DNA of 14,501 bases. It comes from Methanosarcina sp. Its GTDB lineage: Archaea > Halobacteriota > Methanosarcinia > Methanosarcinales > Methanosarcinaceae. The notes beneath the pieces were generated by a model, which saw only the letters and a list, made by a program, of their open reading frames with translations, was not told the origin of the DNA and searched no databases. The DNA lies in contig JADGNM010000018.1 in the NCBI GenBank assembly GCA_017883485.1, positions 1 through 14,501 of the forward strand, read 5' to 3'. The position numbers and the translations under genes are program-made. This document shows positions 6,236-13,277 of this stretch, in pieces. Position 1 is the stretch's first letter. Each line of letters starts with the position of its first letter.

Positions 6236-8416
6236 ATGATGTCAGAGCAAAAAATCTCAAGCCTGCGGGAAATTCATGGAATAGGTGAACGAGTAGCCGA
6301 TAGGCTGTTTGAGTACTTTGGGAGTGAAGATGCGGCTTTAAAAGCTATTTGTGAGGGAGATATAGCTTCGCTTGCTGAGATTAACGGAATCAGCCATAAT
6401 TTTGCTCTTTCTCTTGCCAGGGATGCCAGGTCCAGAGTCGAAGGGTGCTCAATTTCCGATTTTCTCAAGACAAAAGAAGCCCTTGACCTTTATTCCCGCC
6501 TGCTGGAGCTGATAAAAAGCTTTGCTCATACGACTCATGCCCGGGACAAGCTGAATCTTTTTTATCCGGTTCCGATTTCGCGTATGGATCTTATCAGGGA
6601 AAGGCAGGCTTTCGTTGGAGAATATCTGGAATTTGCCTATACCTTTTTCGAGAATTCCGAATTTCTACAACTGCTTTCCAGAGTTAGAAAACTCAGGTCA
6701 GTGCCGGGAAATCTGAGAGTTAAAGACAGGATAATTATCTGCGGGGACCCAAAAATTCTGGAGGCAGCCAGAGAAAGGTTTCAGGCGTTCTTGCCTGTAC
6801 AGGCTGCGGAGAATCTCTACGAATTTGTAGATCTTGCCAGGGGCTATTCCAGTGTGATTGTTTTTGATGACACTTACCTCGGCTTTGATCTTCCGGAAGA
6901 CATTGAACCCGAGTATTTTCAGGACCTATCAAAAGCTGAGTTCTGGCATATCTTGCCTGAAAATGAACTGGCTTTTTTTGCGCGGAACCTTGATTGTGTC
7001 CTGGCCTGCCTGGATATAGTACATGCTTTGCGCTCAAGGGATTTCAACCTCTTTGAAGAGCTTTCCGGAGAGAGGCTTAATGCACTCGATACAACTCTTT
7101 CGAAGCTTGGAGAGGATGGAAAGCCTGTAGAGGGTTTTGACCCGGAACTCGACAGGCTCGAAAAAGCCTTTCAGAACCTTGATCCTGTACTTACCTCTGC
7201 CCTGAATGAAGCTAACCAGCGGATGAACAAAACTCTTGAGGCAAGTTCGCTCACTTTAAGTGGGCAGGAAATTATCAAACTTGTGAGCGGGGGAATGGAA
7301 ATAAAGGACCTGCTTGCAAAGGAACTCAATCGAATTTACAAAGGTGAGATTGAAGCCATAAAAGAAGAACTTGCTGAAAAGCTCGGTCTTCAAAAGCAGG
7401 AAAAACTGATGCTTGATTCTCTTTTTGCTGATGAGATTTCCTATCCTTTGAATGCGGACAGGTCCAAACTGCAGCTTCTCAGGCAAAAATTGAGACGGGA
7501 GCTTGCAAGAACTAGACTTACCCGGAAAAGGGAGCTTGCGAGAACTTTCTCAACATTTCGAGAGCCTGTAGAAAGGCTTGTCAGGGAAGTCCTGGATTTC
7601 GACCTTGGCTTTTCAATAGCCTGCTTTTCGGCAAAGTTCAAACTGAAATTGCCGGAACTTATCCCTGAAGCCGGAATAGGATTTAAAGCCGGAGAAAATC
7701 TCTTTTTGAAAGCCCGCCATGGAAAAATCGATCCTGTCAGTTACTCAATCGGGAAAAACAGCTTTTCTCCTGCACGCCTGGAAAATAGGGTCGTGCTTTT
7801 GAGCGGTGTAAATTCCGGGGGCAAGACTTCCCTGCTCGAGCTTCTTGCCCAGTGCGTGATCCTTGGGTATATGGGTTTTCCGGTTCCTGCAAAAGATCTT
7901 GAACTCGGGCCAGTAGAAGAATTCTACTACTTCGGGAAATCAAAGGGAACGCTTGATGCAGGAGCTTTTGAAACTACCCTCATACAATTCTCCGTACTTT
8001 CCGAAGCATCGGGAAAGCTGGTACTTGCAGATGAGCTTGAGTCAATAACCGAGCCTGGAGCTTCGGCCCGGATTATAGCAGGAATACTCGAGTATCTATC
8101 CGGAAACGAGCAGAGCCTTGGAGTTTTTGTTTCCCATCTTTCGGAACTGATACTCGAGAATACCGAAGTAGAGGTAAGAGTAGATGGGATTGAAGCGGAA
8201 GGTCTGGATTCTAACCTGGAGCTGATAGTAAACCGGAATCCTGTATACAATCGCGTTGCACGAAGCACTCCCGAATTGATTGTGGAAAGGCTGCTAAGGA
8301 AGACTGCCGGAAGGGAACGAGAATTCTATACCCATTTAAAGAGTAAATTTAAAACTGGCCTAAAAGCTGACTTTCGGGATAGTTCAGAACACAACATCAA
8401 AAATAAATTGACCTAG
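6236..8416 (+). CDS. mutS2: DNA-binding MutS2-type ATPase, archaeal
   Basis: MutS-family ATPase of the archaeal MutS2 type. Pyrococcus relatives show ATPase and non-specific DNA binding, and a role in mismatch repair is not established. It has 726 residues. Two helix-hairpin-helix motifs sit at about 8-28 (IHGIGERVADRL) and 45-63 (INGISHNFALSL). A long middle region (about 80-450) is helical, with charged heptad-like stretches at 360-440 as in MutS levers and clamps. The C-terminal ATPase has Walker A GVNSGGKT (524-531), Walker B LVLADE (595-600) and an H-loop histidine at 634. The signature after Walker B reads DELESITEPG instead of DELGRGTDP. There is no N-terminal mismatch-recognition domain and no C-terminal Smr nuclease domain. 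The start may be ATG 6236 or the adjacent ATG 6239. It is a single gene with its own TATA box. Confidence 0.88.
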   Translation: MMSEQKISSLREIHGIGERVADRLFEYFGSEDAALKAICEGDIASLAEINGISHNFALSLARDARSRVEGCSISDFLKTKEALDLYSRLLELIKSFAHTTHARDKLNLFYPVPISRMDLIRERQAFVGEYLEFAYTFFENSEFLQLLSRVRKLRSVPGNLRVKDRIIICGDPKILEAARERFQAFLPVQAAENLYEFVDLARGYSSVIVFDDTYLGFDLPEDIEPEYFQDLSKAEFWHILPENELAFFARNLDCVLACLDIVHALRSRDFNLFEELSGERLNALDTTLSKLGEDGKPVEGFDPELDRLEKAFQNLDPVLTSALNEANQRMNKTLEASSLTLSGQEIIKLVSGGMEIKDLLAKELNRIYKGEIEAIKEELAEKLGLQKQEKLMLDSLFADEISYPLNADRSKLQLLRQKLRRELARTRLTRKRELARTFSTFREPVERLVREVLDFDLGFSIACFSAKFKLKLPELIPEAGIGFKAGENLFLKARHGKIDPVSYSIGKNSFSPARLENRVVLLSGVNSGGKTSLLELLAQCVILGYMGFPVPAKDLELGPVEEFYYFGKSKGTLDAGAFETTLIQFSVLSEASGKLVLADELESITEPGASARIIAGILEYLSGNEQSLGVFVSHLSELILENTEVEVRVDGIEAEGLDSNLELIVNRNPVYNRVARSTPELIVERLLRKTAGREREFYTHLKSKFKTGLKADFRDSSEHNIKNKLT

Positions 8417-8851
8417 CTAGTTTGAAGGTTTCTAACCTATTCTGAGAATTGTGTTGGTCTTCTTCCTCTTATAGCCGCTGGTTCAAGCTGCTGATTCTTC
8501 TCTCTTGCTTCTTTGTTTGATTCAATAAGAGATAGTGTTATAAATCTTTAGTACTATATATGGTAAATAGTAATAATTTTGGGAGATGCAGAGAATCCAA
8601 CAATTTTGTTGATTTGATACCTAGGGAAAAATATAACTGACCAAAGGGTCAATAGCGATATAGAAAAAACTTCCCTGAAATAACTTTCTTCGGTTATTTG
8701 AATGTACTTGGGGGCTAGCTTCTTTTTAACCCAGCAAAACCGAATGATCCGGTTACAAAATTTAATTATGGAATATGTACATTCTTATCAGGTTTCTATC
8801 TTTTTGAGGAAGGATCTGAAGAAGTACAAAGGCAGATCATGCGTGATATCA
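8417..8851. promoter_or_regulatory. Intergenic region and leader of ppk1
   Basis: Up to 435 bp without a certain gene. The first part is pyrimidine-rich (about 8458-8520) and may terminate mutS2. TATA-like elements are TTATAAAT (8538-8545) and CTATATATGG (8554-8563). Downstream are three short inverted repeats: CAACAA/TTGTTG (8598-8611), TGACC/GGTCA (8638-8651) and AAATAAC/GTTATTT (8678-8699). An open frame extends upstream of the chosen ppk1 start to ATG 8702, but those 50 residues are unlike Ppk1 and the third hairpin abuts that ATG. Confidence 0.5.
8554..8563 (+). promoter_or_regulatory. Possible TATA box for ppk1
   Basis: CTATATATGG is TATA-like; TTATAAAT at 8538-8545 is an alternative. 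A start near 8570-8585 would place all three small inverted repeats in the mRNA leader. Confidence 0.4.
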
Positions 8852-11092
8852 ATGGAGAGTAACTTTCCCATTCAGTGTGCAGATTTTGATAGGTTAGTTA
8901 TGGATAATGTTGAAGAGGCTCGAGTAGAAGTTTCCGGCATGCCTGACCTCAGTGACCCCTGTCTATATATAGACCGCGAATATAGCTGGCTCCAGTTCAA
9001 TGACAGGATATTAGATGAAGCTTTCGATGAGCGTAATCCCTTACTTGAGAGAGTGAAGTTCCTTTCAATCTTTGGGAGTAATCTCGACGAATTTTTTATG
9101 GTCAGGGTTTCAGGAATTCACAAAAGAATAGTGGAAGGAATAAGGGAAGATCGGACAGATGAGAAGGAAGACGAAAGGGAAGACCGGACGGATGAAAAGG
9201 AAGACCGAACAGATGAACTGGCTCACCAGCAGCTTCAAATCATCCGGGATGAGCTTCTTAAACAGCTTCCTCTCGCTGACAGATGCTGGAATAAAATTCT
9301 TGAGCCGGCCCTCAGAGAAAAAGGAATTAAGGTTCTGAACTATTTTGAGCTTTCTGGGAAAGAAAGAGAAAAGCTCAGAGATTACTTTGAGAGAAATATT
9401 TTCCCTTTACTTACCCCTCTCGGTTTCGATTCAGGGCACCCTTTCCCCCACATTTCAAACCTGAGCATTAACCTGGCAGTACTTATTGATGACCCGGACT
9501 ATGGGGAGCGCTTTGCCAGAGTCAAAATCCCTCCAATATTCACGAGGTTGATTGTAGTTCCTGAAAATGGGCAGGAAAGAATAACCTCCAATTTTGAGGA
9601 GCTGAAAGCAGGGCGTTTTGTGTGGCTTGAACAGCTTATTGCTGCAAACCTTGACCTCCTGTTTCCTGGACAGCGCATCCTGGGAGCTTATCCATTCAGG
9701 ATTACGCGAGATGCGGATCTCGGATTCGATGAAGATGGGGACAAAGACCTTCTGACTGCTGTAAAGCAGAGAGTTGGAAGAAATTACTTTGGGCCAGCTG
9801 TTAGACTTGAAACTGACTATACAATGCCTCCCCGCGTATCTGAGATCCTTCTTAAGAACCTGGACCTTAATCCTTCCCTTATGTTTATTTCAGCAGCTCC
9901 TCTCGGCCTTTCAAGCCTGATGAAGCTTGCGCATATTTCCCGTCCGGAACTTAAATACGAGCCATTCAAACCGAAAAAACATCCTCAGTTAACTAGTAAA
10001 AAAAATATTTTTGAAGTACTGAAAAAAAGTGACATCCTTCTCTGCCATCCCTATGACAGTTTCGAATCGGTAATTGGTTTCGTAGAAAAAGCTGCCGATG
10101 ATCCGGATGTCCTGGCAATCAAAATGACATTGTACAGGGTAGACGACAACTCCAGGATAATTCAGGCTCTTATGAAAGCCGCAGACCGAAGAAAACAGGT
10201 TGCTGTCCTGGTGGAACTTAAAGCCCGTTTTGATGAGGAGAACAATATAGGCTGGGCAAAGGAACTTGAACACAAAGGCGTTCACGTAGCCTACGGCTTT
10301 CCTGGGCGTAAGGTTCATGCCAAAATGTGCCTCGTAGTAAGGGCCGAAAAAGAAGAAATCAGGTATTATGTGCACATGAGCACAGGCAACTATAACGCTG
10401 TCACTGCGAAGCTTTATACAGATTCAGGCTACCTCACAAGTGATTCGTTCATAGGCAAAGACGTCTCTGACCTTTTTAATGCCCTTACAGGCTATTCGAG
10501 AAAGGATCACTATATTAAGCTTCTCGTAGCTCCACAGACACTCAGGCACCAGGTCCTGGAACGCATCAGACGTGAAATCGAACTGCACGAAAAGTGCGGG
10601 AACGGTCATTTGATCTTCAAGATGAATTCTCTTGTGGATTATCAGTGCATCCGGGAACTCTACAGCGCTTCTCGCGCCGGAGTAAAGGTAGACCTTGTTA
10701 TCCGGGGTATCTGCTGCCTCAGGCCCGGCATCTACGGGCTCAGCGAAAATGTAAGAGTCATCTCGATAGTCGGCCGTTTTCTGGAGCACGCCAGAATATA
10801 TTATTTCAGAAACGGCGGAAAAGAAGAAGTCTTTATGGGCAGTTCCGATCTTATGCCGCGCAACCTGGATAACAGGGTAGAAATTCTCTTTCCGGCATCT
10901 GCCGAATATATCCCTATTATAAGGGACGTTATCCTTGGAGTCCAACTTGAAGATAATTTAAAAGCCCGCCTGCTGCTTCCGAACGGAAAGACAGAAAGGA
11001 TACAACCGCAGCCCGAAGAAGAAGAACTGGATTCCCAGTTGTGGATGCTTGAAAATACAGGAAGCTGGGATTTAAGTTCTCGAAAAGGCTAA
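8852..11092 (+). CDS. ppk1: Polyphosphate kinase 1
   Basis: Makes long-chain inorganic polyphosphate from ATP, reversibly (EC 2.7.4.1), through a phosphohistidine intermediate. Numbered from ATG 8852 it has 746 residues, with all four Ppk1 domains. The N domain starts at about 35 (CLYIDREYSWLQFN) and includes SNLDEFF (76-82). The head domain follows (GHPFPHISNL, about 195-204). The two phospholipase-D-like C domains carry the expected catalytic His489 in KVHAK and STGNYN (510-515), and His646 in GRFLEHARIYYF. An unusual acidic repeat (EDRTDEKEDER type, residues 98-122) is inserted in the N domain. The start is uncertain: ATG 8852 has GTGAT 4 nt upstream, ATG 8702 and ATG 8900 are alternatives, and conserved sequence begins only at about 8954. 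An exopolyphosphatase gene follows 257 bp downstream. Confidence 0.93.
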   Translation: MESNFPIQCADFDRLVMDNVEEARVEVSGMPDLSDPCLYIDREYSWLQFNDRILDEAFDERNPLLERVKFLSIFGSNLDEFFMVRVSGIHKRIVEGIREDRTDEKEDEREDRTDEKEDRTDELAHQQLQIIRDELLKQLPLADRCWNKILEPALREKGIKVLNYFELSGKEREKLRDYFERNIFPLLTPLGFDSGHPFPHISNLSINLAVLIDDPDYGERFARVKIPPIFTRLIVVPENGQERITSNFEELKAGRFVWLEQLIAANLDLLFPGQRILGAYPFRITRDADLGFDEDGDKDLLTAVKQRVGRNYFGPAVRLETDYTMPPRVSEILLKNLDLNPSLMFISAAPLGLSSLMKLAHISRPELKYEPFKPKKHPQLTSKKNIFEVLKKSDILLCHPYDSFESVIGFVEKAADDPDVLAIKMTLYRVDDNSRIIQALMKAADRRKQVAVLVELKARFDEENNIGWAKELEHKGVHVAYGFPGRKVHAKMCLVVRAEKEEIRYYVHMSTGNYNAVTAKLYTDSGYLTSDSFIGKDVSDLFNALTGYSRKDHYIKLLVAPQTLRHQVLERIRREIELHEKCGNGHLIFKMNSLVDYQCIRELYSASRAGVKVDLVIRGICCLRPGIYGLSENVRVISIVGRFLEHARIYYFRNGGKEEVFMGSSDLMPRNLDNRVEILFPASAEYIPIIRDVILGVQLEDNLKARLLLPNGKTERIQPQPEEEELDSQLWMLENTGSWDLSSRKG
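9144..9217 (+). repeat. 33-bp in-frame tandem repeat within ppk1
   Basis: Units 9144-9176 and 9177-9209 match at 28 of 33 positions; a partial third copy runs about 9199-9217. Each unit encodes 11 residues of the form REDRTDEKEDE. The unit length is a multiple of three, so copy changes keep the frame. Confidence 0.75.
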
Positions 11093-11116
11093 AGAGGAAA
11101 ACTGTTGCTTTTCTAA

Positions 11117-11166
11117 TTTTTTTCTATCCTCCTTTTTTCCTTTATCGCTCTCTTTTTCTGTTTTTT
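11117..11166 (+). terminator. T-tract terminator region after ppk1
   Basis: Four T runs (T7 at 11117-11123, T6 at 11133-11138, T5 at 11153-11157, T6 at 11161-11166) start 25 bp after the ppk1 stop, without a strong hairpin. Clustered U-tracts are typical of archaeal termination. This argues against simple cotranscription of ppk1 and ppx. Confidence 0.55.
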
Positions 11167-11228
11167 CAGCTTCAAAGGGCAGAGTTTTTGGATTTTCAAT
11201 TTTACCTTAGAGAAGAGAAGCCAGGAGA

Positions 11229-11237
11229 GTATAAATC
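11229..11237 (+). promoter_or_regulatory. TATA box for ppx
   Basis: GTATAAATC with the purine-rich GGAGA just upstream. The expected start is near 11260, giving a leader of about 90 nt before ATG 11350. Confidence 0.5.
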
Positions 11238-11349
11238 TAGAAATAAACATCAAATAGAATAAAAATCTGAATTGATATTGTGACATTTAATGTAAGACTA
11301 TTGACTCCTTTAAGGAAAATGAAAAATAAGGCTTTCAGGTGGTAAGTCA

Positions 11350-13002
11350 ATGGAACCTGATAAAACTTCAGAAGGTAGGGTTGTCGCTTTTATCGATATT
11401 GGGACTAACTCAATCCGGCTTCTTCTTGTCCGGATCAATCCCAACGGGTCTTACCTACCCCTTACCAAGCAGAAAGAAAACGTCCGGCTTGGAGATAAGG
11501 AATTCATTGATAGGATTCTGCAGCCGAAGGCAATAGAGCGTGCAGTTATTGTCTGCAAAAAGTTCATGGAACTTGCCAGAGCCTACCGGGCAGAAGAGGT
11601 CATAGCAGTAGCTACCTCCGCAACTCGGGACGCGAGCAATAAGGTCCAGCTTCTCGAAATGCTGAAGAAAGAGGCAAACCTGGAGGTCTGCACGATTTCA
11701 GGAATAGAAGAAGCCCGGTTGATCTACCTTGGAGTTTCAAGCGAGCTTCGACTTGGGTACTTAAAAGCCCTGTTTATTGACATCGGAGGCGGGAGTACCG
11801 AAGTTTCGGTAGGAGACCAGAGGCACTGTTACTTCCTTGATTCTCTTAACCTTGGAGCTGTCCGTTTGACAAATATGTTCCTTCAGGATGAGACCGAACC
11901 TGTTTCAGAGGAACAGTATGAACAGATCAAAACCTATGTCCGGCGCAAGGCTGCAGATGTAATAAAAGAACTCTCTAAATGCAGGGCAAGCTGTGCTATT
12001 GGAAGCTCAGGAACCATAGAAAACCTTGCCAGGATTGCATTTGTTTATCTGCACAGGACAGCACATGAAAGCTTTGAGAAGCTGGAGTTTGAAGATCTGA
12101 AGAAAATTGTTGGGGCTATGTGCGCCCTACCCCTTGAAGAACGGCGCAATTTCCCGGGTATCAACGCCCAGAGAGCGGATATTATAATAGCAGGGGCTGC
12201 AATTATCGAGACCTTTATGGAGGAACTTGGGCTCTCAGAAATTAAAGTCAGTAAATTAGGTCTCAGAGAAGGGTTGCTCATAGATTACATTTCAAAAAGC
12301 GAATTTTCCTATATGATCACCCAGATGTCTGTAAGAAAGCGCAGCATTATGCAGCTTGGACTTACCTGTAATTTCGATGAAGAACATGCCCACACTGTCA
12401 CCAGGCTGGCTCTGGAGCTCTTTGATAGTCTTCAAGCGTTAGGAATCTATGAATTCATGGAAGGGGAAAGAGAGCTTCTTGAGAATGGTGCGACCCTGCA
12501 CGACATCGGGATGTTTCTCTCGTATGACACCCACCAGGCCCATGCTTATCACCTGATAAGAGAGAGCAACCTTCCAGGCTTTCAGCCTGAAGAAATCGAG
12601 ATCATTGCAAACCTTGCCTATTTTCACAGGAAAAATATTCCAAAAAAGAAACACCTGAATCTCACCGAGCTCAGTAAAAGTTCAGTAAAAAGCATCAAGG
12701 TATTGAGTGCCCTTCTCCGCATAGCAGAGGGTCTTGACCGTTCCCATGCCGGTATTATTTCCCATGTTCGATTCTACATCGCCTCTACTGACAGCCTGGT
12801 GCTCGAGATGCATGCCCAGAGAGAGTGTCAGCTTGAGATATGGGAAGTAGAGAAGCAGAAAAAATATTTCAAGAAAATTTTTGGATATGGCCTTCAATCC
12901 AAAATTATTATAAAACAAGGCTCAGAAGCTCCTTTAGTTCTTGATGGGCATGCAGAAATCGAGGAAACATCGGAAGTAAATATTCCCAAAAAGCCAAATT
13001 AG
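11350..13002 (+). CDS. ppx: Exopolyphosphatase, Ppx/GppA family
   Basis: Releases terminal phosphate from polyphosphate (EC 3.6.1.11); the family also includes pppGpp phosphohydrolases. It has 550 residues, the long form. The N-terminal ASKHA-fold ATPase-like half has phosphate loop 1 FIDIGTNSIRLLLV (14-27), ATSATRDASN (88-97), the expected catalytic glutamate in GIEEAR (E120 or E121), phosphate loop 2 FIDIGGGSTEV (142-152) and GSSGT (218-222). The C-terminal half (about 320-510) is an HD-like domain that retains the HD ligands: His348, His384-Asp385 and Asp463. The start is well fixed by AGGTGG at 11337-11342, 7 nt before ATG. Its position directly after ppk1 supports polyphosphate rather than pppGpp as substrate, though the sequence alone cannot exclude the latter. 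It probably has its own promoter. Confidence 0.92.
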   Translation: MEPDKTSEGRVVAFIDIGTNSIRLLLVRINPNGSYLPLTKQKENVRLGDKEFIDRILQPKAIERAVIVCKKFMELARAYRAEEVIAVATSATRDASNKVQLLEMLKKEANLEVCTISGIEEARLIYLGVSSELRLGYLKALFIDIGGGSTEVSVGDQRHCYFLDSLNLGAVRLTNMFLQDETEPVSEEQYEQIKTYVRRKAADVIKELSKCRASCAIGSSGTIENLARIAFVYLHRTAHESFEKLEFEDLKKIVGAMCALPLEERRNFPGINAQRADIIIAGAAIIETFMEELGLSEIKVSKLGLREGLLIDYISKSEFSYMITQMSVRKRSIMQLGLTCNFDEEHAHTVTRLALELFDSLQALGIYEFMEGERELLENGATLHDIGMFLSYDTHQAHAYHLIRESNLPGFQPEEIEIIANLAYFHRKNIPKKKHLNLTELSKSSVKSIKVLSALLRIAEGLDRSHAGIISHVRFYIASTDSLVLEMHAQRECQLEIWEVEKQKKYFKKIFGYGLQSKIIIKQGSEAPLVLDGHAEIEETSEVNIPKKPN

Positions 13003-13045
13003 GTCATCGTGATTTGAGTTAAGAACAGGTTATCGGAAAGTTCCC

Positions 13046-13125
13046 GCAGGGAAATGTGTTGAAAAAAGGTTTAGCAGGAAAATGTATTGAAGAGAGTTAG
13101 TAAGAAAATGTATTGAAGAGGAACA
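13046..13125. repeat. Three imperfect tandem repeats of 26-28 bp
   Basis: Units 13046-13073, 13074-13099 and 13100-13125 share a core GAAAATGTATTGAAGAG, with unit 1 more diverged. They lie between the ppx stop and the insertion sequence. The unit length is not a multiple of three and no frame runs through them, so they are non-coding. Confidence 0.65.
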
Positions 13126-13277
13126 GTAAGCACAAAACTTTTCGGATAGGCTCTTAATTCAGGATAAGACGCAGTGTATTTTTAACTTGTCTTTCAAAGA
13201 TATATTCAAAATCAATATCAATGGACCTATTTAAAGCAGTCCCCCTTAAATCATTGACCCTCTTGAAGTCGGTTTAC

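Noticed and set aside
8702..8851. Upstream in-frame extension of ppk1 from ATG 8702
   Set aside because: The 50 residues resemble no Ppk1 N-terminus, and a hairpin ends 2 nt before that ATG; kept only as an alternative start.
10424..10945. 173-codon open frame on the minus strand within ppk1
   Set aside because: Antisense to a well-supported catalytic region, with no recognisable motif; a shadow of the real gene.
13046..13125. CRISPR-like array
   Set aside because: Units are contiguous without unique spacers and only three imperfect copies exist.
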